A DNA stretch of 64,000 bases. It comes from an uncultured bacterium (GTDB lineage Bacteria > Pseudomonadota > Gammaproteobacteria > Burkholderiales > Burkholderiaceae_E). Location of the stretch: the NCBI GenBank assembly GCA_903907905.1, contig CAIVPX010000030.1, forward strand, positions 62,001 through 126,000, read 5' to 3'. The notes beneath the pieces are model-generated. The model had not been told where the DNA came from. It did no database searches and saw nothing but the letters and a program-made list of their open reading frames with translations. This document shows, one piece after another, positions 51,223 to 59,851 of this stretch (positions are counted from its first letter, which is position 1; every line of letters starts with the position of its first letter). The translations under genes and the position numbers were made by a program.

Positions 51223-52077
51223 ATGAATGCTGAAAGCTGCGCCTCGGGCCTGACGATTCGCCGATGTGCCGGTGCGCTGGGTGCCGAGGTGAGCGGCGTC
51301 GACCTGTCGGTACCGCTGGATGAGGTCACGCGGGCGGCGATCCGCGCTGCCTGGCTCGAACACCTGGTGCTGTTTTTCCGGGACCAGACGCTGGACCACG
51401 CGGCCTATCTGGCGTTTGCCAGGCAGATTGGCGAGCCCGTTGAGTACCCCTTCGTGCGGGGGCTGGAGGGCTTTCCCGAGATCATCGCTGTGCGCAAGCT
51501 CGAACATGAGCGTGTCAACTTCGGCGGCGTCTGGCACTCGGACACCACCTATCTGCAGCGCCCGCCCATGGCCTCCATGCTGCTGGCGCGCGAGCTGCCG
51601 CCGTTTGGGGGGGACACACTCTTTGCGAACATGTACCTGGCGTATGAGTCGCTGTCGGATGGCCTGCGGCGCACGCTCGATGGCCTGACGGCGATCAACG
51701 CCTCGGCGCGGGCCGACGTATCCAAGACTCGCGAGGACGCCATGCGCGATCAGGGCCAGCCGGAGGCGCCGCGCGAGCATGTGGCCGAGCATCCGGTAGT
51801 ACGCACCCACCCTGAAACCGGGCGTCGGGCGCTTTACATCAATGTAGCCCATACCGTGAGCTTCGGCGGCTGGACCGAAGCCGAGTCGAGGCCTTTGCTC
51901 GACTACCTTTATCAGCACCTTACCCGGCCGGAGTTCACCTGCCGGTTCGTCTGGCAGGCGGGCTCGCTGGCACTTTGGGACAACCGTTGTACCCAGCACA
52001 ATCCGGTGAACGACTACCACGGCTACCGACGGATCATGCACCGGATCACGCTGGCGGGCGATCTGCCCCGGCACTGA
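51223..52077 (+). CDS. TauD/TfdA-family 2-oxoglutarate-dependent dioxygenase
   Basis: Encodes 284 residues from ATG 51223. The iron site has His and Asp in VWHSDTTYLQRPP and the distal His in WDNRCTQHNPVNDY with the 2-oxoglutarate-binding Arg in RRIMHRITL. Enzymes of this family hydroxylate or cleave sulfonates, aryloxyacetates and other acids. It lies 40 bases after the BVMO gene and is probably co-transcribed. No sulfonate transport genes are adjacent, so taurine is not a strong candidate. Confidence 0.92.
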   Translation: MNAESCASGLTIRRCAGALGAEVSGVDLSVPLDEVTRAAIRAAWLEHLVLFFRDQTLDHAAYLAFARQIGEPVEYPFVRGLEGFPEIIAVRKLEHERVNFGGVWHSDTTYLQRPPMASMLLARELPPFGGDTLFANMYLAYESLSDGLRRTLDGLTAINASARADVSKTREDAMRDQGQPEAPREHVAEHPVVRTHPETGRRALYINVAHTVSFGGWTEAESRPLLDYLYQHLTRPEFTCRFVWQAGSLALWDNRCTQHNPVNDYHGYRRIMHRITLAGDLPRH

Positions 52078-52126
52078 GCCCAGCACCGGGGGCCTCAAGG
52101 CGAGCAGCGCGCCCGCCCGGGCGTGT

Positions 52127-53701
52127 CTATTTCACGTTGGCGTAGTACATCTTGGGTGCATCGTTCGAGTTGTGCGCGATGCTGACGTTTTTCTTCATGG
52201 CCCAGGGACGCATCTGGTGGTGTAGCGTGATGTACAGCGCCTGATCGCGCGTGATCGTGAGCGCCTCGCGGATCATGGCGTCGCGCTTGGCCTTGTCCAT
52301 CTCGATGCCCATGGCGTCGACCAGTGCATCGACTCTGGCATTGCTCACCTTGGACAGGTTGAAGTTGCCATTGGCCCCACCACTGCGGGTGCGCACCAGC
52401 GACTGCAGCGAGTACTGTGCGTCATAGGTGGCTACCCCCCACCCCAGCATGTAGGCGGCCGAGTCGAAGTTCTGGATCTTGGCAATGAAGGGCCCGAAGG
52501 GCATGGCATTGAGCCGGGCCTTGACGCCGAGCTTGGCCCACATGCCCACCACGGCCTGGCAGACCTCTTCGTCATTCACATAGCGGTTGTTGGGGCAGTC
52601 GAGCGTGAACTCGATGCCGTTGGGGTAGCCTGCATCGGCCAGCAGCTTGCGCGCCGCATCGAGGTTGACCGCGCCGGGCTTGTCCAGATCTGCGTTATGG
52701 CCGTTGACGCCAGGTGCGATGATCAGCGCAGCGGGCAAGGAAAGATTGCGCATGATCGTGCGCTGAATGGCCGCGCGGTCGATGCTCATGTTGAGGGCCT
52801 GGCGAACCCGCACATCCTTGAAGGGATTGGGACCTTTCTGCCCGTGTTTGAGTTCGTCGCTACCCTGGTCGAGCCCGATGAAGATCGTACGCACCTCGGG
52901 GCCGTCGAGCACGAAGAGGCTCTGGTTGGAGCGCAGGCGGGCCACGTCCTGAGTGGGCAGATCGGTCACCAGATCGACGTCACCCGCCAGAAGGGCGGCG
53001 ATTCGCGTGGCGTCGGCCTTGATGGGCGTGTAGATGATGTCAGTGGCGTTACCTTCGCGCTTACCCCACCAGTTGGGGTTGGCTGTCAGAACGATGCGCT
53101 GGTCGGGCGCCCATTCCTTGATGAGGTAGGGGCCGGTGCCATTGGTATGGCGCGAGGCGTGGGTTTCTTCCCGGGCTTTGTAGTCCTGCACCTTCTCGGA
53201 TTTGTTTCGCGTCGACCATTCGCGGCTCATGATGAGGAAGGTGACGAAATTGTTGAGCAGCACCGGCACGGGCTTTTCGAGAATGACGTCGATCGTGTGA
53301 TCGTCGACCTTACGGATTTCCTTCACGCCTGCGACGTAGATCTGCATGGTGCCCTGGGGCTGGCGGATGCGATCGAAGGAGAAGATCACGTCATCGGCGG
53401 TAAACGGAGCGCCGTCATGAAACTTCACGCCCTTGCGCAGGTTGAAGCGCCAGGAGGTGGGCGAGGTGTTTTCCCAGCTGGTGGCCAGCCCCGGCACGAT
53501 GTTGTAGTTCCGGTCGTAGTTGACCAGACCCTCATAGGCGTGTCCGACGATGTTGTTGGTGGTGGCGTGATTTTGCGAGTGTGGGTCCAGAGTGAGTACG
53601 TCATTTTGGGCCGCCCACTTGAGCGGGGCCGCGGACGCGCTCGTGGCCAGGGCGAGTCCGAGTGCGAGTGCGCGTATTTGCGTGAGCAATCGATGGATCA
53701 T
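52127..53701 (-). CDS. Orphan ABC peptide/nickel-type substrate-binding protein (SBP family 5)
   Basis: Encodes 524 residues from ATG 53701, with GGAG upstream. Signal peptide LLTQIRALALGLALATSASA, then the family 5 start LTLDPHSQNHATTNNIVGHA, WRFNLRKGVKFHDGAPFTAD and GTGPYLIKEWAPDQRIVL. DppA/OppA-type proteins normally sit with two permeases and two ATPases; none is adjacent, so it must use a transporter encoded elsewhere or serve another role. It is convergent with the TauD-like gene. Confidence 0.92.
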   Translation of the reverse strand: MIHRLLTQIRALALGLALATSASAAPLKWAAQNDVLTLDPHSQNHATTNNIVGHAYEGLVNYDRNYNIVPGLATSWENTSPTSWRFNLRKGVKFHDGAPFTADDVIFSFDRIRQPQGTMQIYVAGVKEIRKVDDHTIDVILEKPVPVLLNNFVTFLIMSREWSTRNKSEKVQDYKAREETHASRHTNGTGPYLIKEWAPDQRIVLTANPNWWGKREGNATDIIYTPIKADATRIAALLAGDVDLVTDLPTQDVARLRSNQSLFVLDGPEVRTIFIGLDQGSDELKHGQKGPNPFKDVRVRQALNMSIDRAAIQRTIMRNLSLPAALIIAPGVNGHNADLDKPGAVNLDAARKLLADAGYPNGIEFTLDCPNNRYVNDEEVCQAVVGMWAKLGVKARLNAMPFGPFIAKIQNFDSAAYMLGWGVATYDAQYSLQSLVRTRSGGANGNFNLSKVSNARVDALVDAMGIEMDKAKRDAMIREALTITRDQALYITLHHQMRPWAMKKNVSIAHNSNDAPKMYYANVK

Positions 53702-53868
53702 GACCGGTTCTCCTTGCTGAGGCGAGGCGGACGATCCGCCGGGCATCGCAGCGCATTTTAGCCAAATGCGGCGTTGGTCAATCGTGGGTACGGCGCGCCA
53801 AGGGGTTTGTGCGCAGCCGAGCGACGGTTCACGGGTTGCGGGCGCGCCGGCTTGCGACCCCACCTGCC

Positions 53869-54342
53869 TCAGGTGGTACGTCGACCTCGCCTGGGCGTCG
53901 CAGACGGCTTGCCGCGGCGATTGCGGGCAGTGGCAACGGGTGCAGGCGTACGCCGCTCAAGCCGGCGTGGCCCCTTGTCGCGGTCGAGTGCCTGCGTGAC
54001 CGCGCAGGTGGCGCGACGCATGAGTTGCTCGCCTCGTACGGAAAGCCGTACGATTTTGGTCCGACGGTCGGCGTGCCCGGGTTCGAGAATGAGGAAACCG
54101 CTGGCGACCAACTGGTTGAAATGCATGCGCACGGCGCGGTCGCTGTGGTGAACGTGGGCGAAGAGTTCCTTGACGGTGGGCGCCCCGGCCGCCGGGTTGC
54201 GACGGTCCGCGGGTTTGAGGCGCGCGGTGGCCAGCAACAGGTCGATCGCAATTAGGGACGCCGGCGAAAGAGCTTCTTCGAAGATCTGGCGCATTCGAGT
54301 GAGCGCGGCGGCGACGAGTCGCGTTGTCTCGCTGTCGGTCAA
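53869..54342 (-). CDS. MarR-like winged-helix regulator
   Basis: Encodes 157 residues. The central part shows a winged helix (PTVKELFAHVHHSDRAVRMH, FNQLVASGFLILEPGHADRR, TKIVRLSVRGEQLMRR), with the basic wing DRRTK typical of MarR proteins. The C-terminal 35 residues are very rich in Arg and probably disordered. Its own upstream region has TTGATTC-type repeats. It could control the peptide-binding protein gene 167 bases downstream on the same strand. Confidence 0.75.
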   Translation of the reverse strand: MTDSETTRLVAAALTRMRQIFEEALSPASLIAIDLLLATARLKPADRRNPAAGAPTVKELFAHVHHSDRAVRMHFNQLVASGFLILEPGHADRRTKIVRLSVRGEQLMRRATCAVTQALDRDKGPRRLERRTPAPVATARNRRGKPSATPRRGRRTT

Positions 54343-54462
54343 AAGGGGCTACCTGTGTTGGCCTCGATGGTCACTCGAAGGTTACCGAGAAGTTTGCCCC
54401 GTCTCTACCGGAATCAAGTGCATTCTTTGCCACTATCGTTCCAGGATTGTTTCTTTTGATCG

Positions 54463-54486
54463 ATTCAACTCTTGATTCTTTGAATC
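54463..54486. promoter_or_regulatory. Overlapping inverted repeats upstream of the MarR gene
   Basis: The site contains ATTCAACTCTTGATT (TCAA-CTC-TTGA arms) and GATTCTTTGAATC (5-base arms). It lies about 120 bases before the MarR start in an unusually AT-rich stretch of the gap 54343-54513. MarR proteins often bind such repeats to repress themselves. The same gap lies directly after the stop of the upstream gene, but there is no T-run for a terminator. Confidence 0.4.
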
Positions 54487-54513
54487 GCAAAGCCCTGCGC
54501 CTGAGGCGCGCGC

Positions 54514-55077
54514 TCAGTCCGCCATACGAGGGCGTTGGCGGAAACCGAAGCGGGTCGCGGGATCGGCACACACCTCGAGCGCGAGGGTGTGCCCATTCAG
54601 CCTCAGCCGTAGTCGGCCCACTGCATCTTCCTCCAGCGCGAGTTCGCCTGCATCCAGATCGTGCACGATGCCACAGCCCTGTGCCGAATCGAGCAGCAGG
54701 CCGCCTGCCCGATCGAGTGCGGCGCCGGTGACTGGCCCGAAGCGCAGACCGGTGTGGGTGATCAAGGTCGCCGGCGAGCCGCCGGTCAGCACTCTCAGCA
54801 CCCACGGGGCGGCGTCGAGGTCGACGAAGACCCGTTGCGGTCCGTTCTGCCAGAACCACCGGCCCTGCGGGTCGTGGGCGTAGTTGCGGGCGATAAAGTC
54901 GAGGATGGGCGGGCTAGTGATGGGGCTACCTTGTCCGTGCAGGGCCTCGTCAAAGCCTGGCCGGCCGCGGTCAATCAGATGCCAGCCACCGCGCCGGTCA
55001 AGCCGCAGCCAACCATGCACCGCCGGCACCTGGGGCCAGCGTGCCATCGCCTGAATCACGAGCGGATCGAAGTTCAT
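54514..55077 (-). CDS. Conserved hypothetical protein
   Basis: Encodes 187 residues with no signal peptide or membrane segment. Notable text is WLRLDRRGGWHLIDRGRPGF, FIARNYAHDPQGRWFWQNGP and RVFVDLDAAPWVLRV. It resembles proteins of unknown function found next to YheT-type hydrolases in Burkholderiales, but I cannot assign a domain number. Its ATG overlaps the hydrolase stop by four bases (ATGA), so the two are translationally coupled. Confidence 0.75.
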   Translation of the reverse strand: MNFDPLVIQAMARWPQVPAVHGWLRLDRRGGWHLIDRGRPGFDEALHGQGSPITSPPILDFIARNYAHDPQGRWFWQNGPQRVFVDLDAAPWVLRVLTGGSPATLITHTGLRFGPVTGAALDRAGGLLLDSAQGCGIVHDLDAGELALEEDAVGRLRLRLNGHTLALEVCADPATRFGFRQRPRMAD

Positions 55078-56135
55078 GCGGATGCGCCGTGGTTGCCGGT
55101 GGCGAGGGCGCTGCCCTGCCGCCTCGCTGAAGCGTGCCGGTCAGGTCTGGGCAGGTGCTGCGTCAGAAACTGGCTGACGCGTTGCGGAATCCATTCGAAG
55201 CGGCCGGGCAGCCGGTGGGCTGGAAAGCCGACGTGCCCGCCCTCGGCCGGGTAGTCGAGCTCGACGAAGCGGCTGACCTCGCTCGATTGCGCCAGGGCCC
55301 GTACCGGGACGAAGGGGTCGTTGAGCGCATTGATCACCAGGGCGGGCACCCGGATGCCGGGCAGAAACTGCCGGCACGAGGACCGCGTCCAGTAGTCGAA
55401 GCAGCTCGAGAAGCCGTGCAGGGGGGCGGTCACTGCATCGTCGAAGTCGAAGAAGGTTCGGGCGGCGCGCACCCTGGCCTCGTCGATCAGGCCGGGGTGA
55501 AGGGCAAGCATCATCAGGCTCTTGCGCCGAAGCGTGCGCAGAAAGTGCGCCGTGTAGACGAGATTGAATCCCCGTGACAGCGACTCGGCACCGGCCTGGA
55601 GATCCTGCGGCGGGCAGATCGCCGCCGCCGCCGTCACCCAGCCCGCGGCCTCCCCTTGTTCGCCCAGCCACTTGAGGAGTGCGTTGCCGCCAAGGGATAC
55701 CCCGCAGGCGACCATCGCTCGGGTTGGGTGTTGTGCGTGCAGCCGGCGCATGACCCAGTCGATCTCGGCTGAATCGCCTGAGTGGTAGGCGCGCGGGGCC
55801 AGGTTGAGGCTGCCCGAGCAGCCGCGAAAGTGCACGACGACCCCATGCCAGCCGAGGGCGTGCGCCTGATCCATCATGGCGCGTGCGTAATGGCTGCTCG
55901 AATCGCCCTCCAGGCCGTGAAAGATGACCCAGAGGGGTGCGCTCCCTTCGCTCTCGAAGGCCAGATGATCGAGGTCGATGAAATCGCCATCGGGCGTGGT
56001 CCAGCGCTCACGGCGGTAGGCCGGTCGCGGCCGCGGCGCCGCAAGCGACGACCAGAGCGTCTGCAGGTGAGGGCCGGGCAGCCAGGGGGACGCTGAGTAG
56101 AGGAGAATCGGGGCCGCGTTGCCGCCCGGCTTCAA
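55074..56135 (-). CDS. YheT-family alpha/beta hydrolase
   Basis: Encodes about 353 residues from TTG 56135, chosen because GGAG lies eight bases upstream and the start falls just after the previous gene; a longer frame to 56276 would overlap it. The YheT start SASPWLPGPHLQTLWSSL is clear, followed by IFHGLEGDSSSHYA, VVHFRGCSGSLN and the nucleophile elbow ACGVSLGGNAL. The acid lies in NALNDPFVP and the base in EGGHVGFP. The family contains carboxylesterases of unclear physiological role. Confidence 0.88.
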   Translation of the reverse strand: MKPGGNAAPILLYSASPWLPGPHLQTLWSSLAAPRPRPAYRRERWTTPDGDFIDLDHLAFESEGSAPLWVIFHGLEGDSSSHYARAMMDQAHALGWHGVVVHFRGCSGSLNLAPRAYHSGDSAEIDWVMRRLHAQHPTRAMVACGVSLGGNALLKWLGEQGEAAGWVTAAAAICPPQDLQAGAESLSRGFNLVYTAHFLRTLRRKSLMMLALHPGLIDEARVRAARTFFDFDDAVTAPLHGFSSCFDYWTRSSCRQFLPGIRVPALVINALNDPFVPVRALAQSSEVSRFVELDYPAEGGHVGFPAHRLPGRFEWIPQRVSQFLTQHLPRPDRHASARRQGSALATGNHGASA

Positions 56136-56152
56136 GGCATGGCTCCGCTGCT

Positions 56153-56590
56153 TCAGTGCAGGACGGCACCCGAGGGCGCCGAAGCCGGTGCCTCGCCGCC
56201 TTCGGCCTGGGTGGCGTGATGAATCAGCAGGCGCCAACCCGAAGGCCCCTTCACGAAGACGTTGGTGGCAACGCACTGCACCGTCTCGACGGCACGGCGT
56301 CCCTGAACCGTGATTTCCTCGATGACACTGTGAACCGCCAGTACCGCGCCGCTGTGGGTCCGAACTGCGCGCACGCGCACGTCGATGCCGGCGCCCGCAC
56401 CGAAGATGGTTTCCCAGGAGGCGCGCACTGCGGCCAATCCGACCTGCCGCGGTCCGTCCGGGTGGATGCAGATGACCTCCTCCTCATCCGACCACAAGGC
56501 CATCATCGCGGCCAGATCACCCCGCCTCATGGCGTCATAAAATGCTTCCTCGACGGCCTCGGCGCTCGAGATGACCTGGGGGGGCGGCAT
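56153..56590 (-). CDS. NTF2-like/SnoaL-type protein
   Basis: Encodes 145 residues of the cone-shaped NTF2 fold: an N-terminal helix (AVEEAFYDAMRRGDLAAMMA), then LWSDEEEVICIHPDGP, and strands VLAVHSVIEEITV and CVATNVFVKGPSGWRLLIHH. Proteins of this size in the family include ketosteroid isomerase-like enzymes and binding proteins. Catalytic residues cannot be assigned. It lies 24 bases from the zinc-finger gene in the same operon. Confidence 0.82.
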   Translation of the reverse strand: MPPPQVISSAEAVEEAFYDAMRRGDLAAMMALWSDEEEVICIHPDGPRQVGLAAVRASWETIFGAGAGIDVRVRAVRTHSGAVLAVHSVIEEITVQGRRAVETVQCVATNVFVKGPSGWRLLIHHATQAEGGEAPASAPSGAVLH

Positions 56591-56614
56591 GAGGGATATG
56601 AGCCGGCAGCGGCT

Positions 56615-56818
56615 TCAGTGGTGCCCGCGAGGGGCGCTGCCGGGCTTGAGGCGGTACACCGTGCCGCAGTAGGGGCAGCGCGCTTCGCCCGTCTTGCCGG
56701 GATCTAGGAAGACCTTTGGGTGCGACGACCAGATAGGCATTCTGGGGTTGGGGCAGAAGGCGGGCAGGTCTGCGCCGTCGAGCTCGACGGCGGCTGGGGC
56801 GCTGACTGGCGGGTTCAT
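56615..56818 (-). CDS. CHCC-type zinc-finger domain protein
   Basis: Encodes 67 residues from ATG 56818. Zinc ligands are Cys in AFCPNPRMP, His in WSSHPKVFLD and the two Cys of RCPYCGTVYRL, the zf-CHCC pattern shared with the C-terminus of mitochondrial NDUFS6. It lies 13 bases after ilvE, a gene order I have seen commonly in Burkholderiales. Function unknown. A longer frame reading through ilvE in another frame is spurious. Confidence 0.88.
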   Translation of the reverse strand: MNPPVSAPAAVELDGADLPAFCPNPRMPIWSSHPKVFLDPGKTGEARCPYCGTVYRLKPGSAPRGHH

Positions 56819-56831
56819 GGCGGTGCAGCGC

Positions 56832-57755
56832 TCAGGCGACTGGGGTGAGCCACGAACGGTAGCGCGGATTACGGCCGCCGACCACGTCGAAAAAGGCAGT
56901 CTGCAGGCGCTCGGTGACGGGGCCGCGTCGTCCTTCGCCGATGGCGCGGTCGTCGACCTCACGGATGGGAGTGATTTCGGCGGCGGTGCCGGTGAAGAAG
57001 GCTTCGTCGGCGCAGTACATCTCGTCGCGGGTGATGCGTTTTTCGCGGACCTCGATGCCCAGGTCGCGAGCCATGGTGATGGCCGCATCGCGCGTGATGC
57101 CGTCGAGGCACGAGGCGACGTCCGGCGTGTAGATAACGCCGCCCTTGACGATGAAGACGTTTTCGCCTGCGCCCTCGGACACATAGCCCTCGGTGTCGAG
57201 CAGCAGGGCTTCGTCGTAGCCGTTAGCGGTGACCTCGGCGTTGGCGAGAATGGAGTTGACGTAGTAGCCGCTGGCCTTGGCCCGTACCATCGAGACGTTG
57301 ACGTGGTGCCGAGTGTAGGAGGACACCTTGACCCGGATGCCCTTGGTGATGCCGTCTTCGCCCAGGTAGGCCCCCCAGGGCCAGGCAGCGATCGCGACAT
57401 GAACCGTGTTGCCGCGCGTGGACACGCCGAGCTTTTCCGAGCCGATCCAGGCAATGGGGCGCAGGTAACAGGAGGCGAGCTTGTTCTCGCGCACCACGTC
57501 TTTTTGAGCCTGCATGAGCGTGGCTTCGTCAAAGGGCATTTTCATCTGGAAGATCTTGGCCGAATTGAAAAAGCGCCGGGTATGTTCGGCCAGGCGAAAG
57601 ATGGCCGTACCGCCTTCGGCATCGTAGGCGCGCACGCCCTCGAAGACGCCCATGCCGTAATGCAGTGTGTGGGTCAGCACATGGATTCTGGCATCACGCC
57701 AGTCGACCATCTTGCCGTCGAACCAGATGAGTCCGTCACGGTCGGCCATCGACAT
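56832..57755 (-). CDS. ilvE: Branched-chain amino acid aminotransferase
   Basis: Encodes 307 residues of fold type IV: LIWFDGKMVDWRDARIHVLT, TLHYGMGVFEGVRAYD, YLRPIAWIG and the segment AKASGYYVNSILANAEVTANG with the Tyr and pyridoxal Lys region, then LLDTEGYVSEGAGENVF. IlvE catalyses the last step of leucine, isoleucine and valine synthesis and the first of their breakdown. AGGAG precedes ATG 57755. It heads the operon with the zinc-finger gene. Confidence 0.96.
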   Translation of the reverse strand: MSMADRDGLIWFDGKMVDWRDARIHVLTHTLHYGMGVFEGVRAYDAEGGTAIFRLAEHTRRFFNSAKIFQMKMPFDEATLMQAQKDVVRENKLASCYLRPIAWIGSEKLGVSTRGNTVHVAIAAWPWGAYLGEDGITKGIRVKVSSYTRHHVNVSMVRAKASGYYVNSILANAEVTANGYDEALLLDTEGYVSEGAGENVFIVKGGVIYTPDVASCLDGITRDAAITMARDLGIEVREKRITRDEMYCADEAFFTGTAAEITPIREVDDRAIGEGRRGPVTERLQTAFFDVVGGRNPRYRSWLTPVA

Positions 57756-57865
57756 GGGGTTCTCCTGAGGTATTTCGATTGGAAACCCCCGATTCTAGCG
57801 AATGCGCGTTCCGTTAGCCCGTCGGGTATCGCGAAAGCGTATCGACGCGCTGCTAAACTTCCCGA

Positions 57866-59101
57866 ATGGCCTCATCGTCCGGCTCGACGCCACTGCCCTT
57901 TCTCTCAACGCTGCGCTTTCAGGTTGGGCTGCTCGCCACGCTACAGGCGCTGCTGCTCATCAACAACGCCACGCTGATCGCCGTCAACGTCCTGGCGGGG
58001 CTGCAGCTGGCCGACAACAAGATCCTCGCCTCGATGCCGGTCACCGCTTACGTAGTGGGCAGCGCCGTATGGTCCATGCCTGCGGCCTGGGCCATGCGCA
58101 GGCTGGGGCGGCGCGCGGGCTATACCTTGGGTTCTCTGGCGGCCATACTCAGCGCACTCATCGCCTGGTGGGCCATGATGATCGGTAGCCTGCCGTTGTT
58201 GTGCCTGGGCACCTTCATCTGCGGCATTTACAACGCATTCGGCGTGAGCCTGCGCTTTGCCGCAGCCGATGCGGCGGACGCCTACAACCCCGGTTTCAAG
58301 GCGCGCGCAATTTCGCTGGTGTTGGCGGGCGGTTTGGTGGGCGGCATCATCGGGCCGGAGCTGTCGAAGTGGTCGCGCACGCTCTTGTCGCACCAGTTTG
58401 CCGGCACCTATCTGGTCCTGACCGGTTTTGCCATGCTCTCCCTGGTGCTCATCCAGTTGCTCCGACTGCAGGCGGGCGGCGCGAAGGTCTCCGGGGGGGA
58501 GGCGCGGCCTTTACGCGACATTCTCCGGCAGCCTGCAACCATGCTGGCGATTGTGTCGGCCGCCTTCTCCTACGGCATCATGAATCTGCTCATGGTGGCC
58601 ACGCCCCTGGCGATGGAGGTGTGCAAGCTGTCCTTCGAGGCCACGGTGTTCGTGCTGCAATGGCACGTCGTCGGCATGTTCGGCACGGGGTTGTTCACGG
58701 GTTCGCTCATTGCGCGTGTCGGTATTTTGCCGGTCATCATCGCCGGCATTCTGCTCAATCTCGCCTGTGTGGCGGTGGCGCTGTCGGGCGTCGATCTCAT
58801 GCACTTCACGGTCGCGCTGCTCCTGCTCGGGGTGGGCTGGAACTTCATGTACACCGGGGCCACCGCGCTGCTCACCACCACCTATCGGCCGGCCGAGAAG
58901 AACAAGGTCCAGGGCTTCATGGACATGTGCGTGTTCGGCGTCATGATCACCACCTCGGCGGCCTCGGGCGCCCTGTTGTTTGTCAACGGCTGGTCGGTGC
59001 TCAATCTGCTGTCGCTGCCCTTCGTGCTGCTCTGCCTGGTGGGTACTTTCTGGGCGGCGCGCAGCGTCGGCTGGGGCACGGGCCGAGTGGCGCGGACCTG
59101 A
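57866..59101 (+). CDS. MFS transporter
   Basis: Encodes 411 residues with twelve predicted membrane helices. The loop between helices 2 and 3 reads WAMRRLGRRAGYTLGSL, an MFS motif A variant. Related proteins are annotated as efflux permeases of unknown substrate. It is divergent from ilvE and precedes azlC by 15 bases. Confidence 0.88.
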   Translation: MASSSGSTPLPFLSTLRFQVGLLATLQALLLINNATLIAVNVLAGLQLADNKILASMPVTAYVVGSAVWSMPAAWAMRRLGRRAGYTLGSLAAILSALIAWWAMMIGSLPLLCLGTFICGIYNAFGVSLRFAAADAADAYNPGFKARAISLVLAGGLVGGIIGPELSKWSRTLLSHQFAGTYLVLTGFAMLSLVLIQLLRLQAGGAKVSGGEARPLRDILRQPATMLAIVSAAFSYGIMNLLMVATPLAMEVCKLSFEATVFVLQWHVVGMFGTGLFTGSLIARVGILPVIIAGILLNLACVAVALSGVDLMHFTVALLLLGVGWNFMYTGATALLTTTYRPAEKNKVQGFMDMCVFGVMITTSAASGALLFVNGWSVLNLLSLPFVLLCLVGTFWAARSVGWGTGRVART

Positions 59102-59116
59102 GTCGGCACCCTGTTT

Positions 59117-59851
59117 TTGGCAGTGCTCAAGACCCTCAATCGACGGGTTGCCGCGCTCAGGCGTGCCCGCTATCGGAGCGCCTCTCGTACGATCTGGCCC
59201 GCTTTGCTGGGTACGTTCAGCTGGGGCGTCATCACCGGCATTGCCATGGTGCAGTCGGGCATGAGCGTGGCTCAGGCGGTCGGCATGACCCTGCTGGTTT
59301 TTTCCGGAACCGCCCAGCTTGCCGCGCTACCCCTGATGGTGTCGGGCGCGTCGCTGCTGCTCATCGCCTTCACCACCCTCCTCACCAGCCTGCGTTTTCC
59401 GGTTTACAGCGCCTCGATCTCCCGCGAATTTTCCAGACTGCCGCCCTGGCTGCGGCTGCGCGTCGGCTATCTCACCACTGATGGGGGCCTGGCCGCCTAC
59501 AACCTGTTGCCGGCGCGGCAAAGGCGCGTGCAGCGCACCGCGCTCTATCTCGGATTCAATGTTCCGGTCTGGCTGGTCTGGCAGCTAGGTTCATTGCTGG
59601 GCATTGCGTTGGTTGCCCTGATGCCCGATTCGCGGGATCTGTCTTATTTGGGGGCGCTGGCGGTGCTGGCGATGATCACCCAGCTGATGAGCGCCCGCCT
59701 GTCCGGTCCAACGGTACTGGTAGCCCTCGCGGTGGTGCTGATCGGGGCACACTGGCCCTACCGCGCGGGCATGCTGCTGGCCATCGCCTGCGGCGTGCTG
59801 GTGCCGCTGGCCATCGAACTCATTCGTGAGCGGGGGCACCCTCCGCCATGA
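59117..59851 (+). CDS. azlC: AzlC-family branched-chain amino acid exporter subunit
   Basis: Encodes about 244 residues; start TTG 59117 or GTG 59123. Family motifs are SWGVITGIAMVQSGMSVAQA, LLVFSGTAQLAALPLM and TTLLTSLRFPVYSAS. AzlC pairs with AzlD to export branched-chain amino acids and analogues. Its stop overlaps the AzlD start by four bases (ATGA). A basic N-terminal tail (RRVAALRRARYR) precedes helix 1. Confidence 0.9.
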   Translation: MAVLKTLNRRVAALRRARYRSASRTIWPALLGTFSWGVITGIAMVQSGMSVAQAVGMTLLVFSGTAQLAALPLMVSGASLLLIAFTTLLTSLRFPVYSASISREFSRLPPWLRLRVGYLTTDGGLAAYNLLPARQRRVQRTALYLGFNVPVWLVWQLGSLLGIALVALMPDSRDLSYLGALAVLAMITQLMSARLSGPTVLVALAVVLIGAHWPYRAGMLLAIACGVLVPLAIELIRERGHPPP

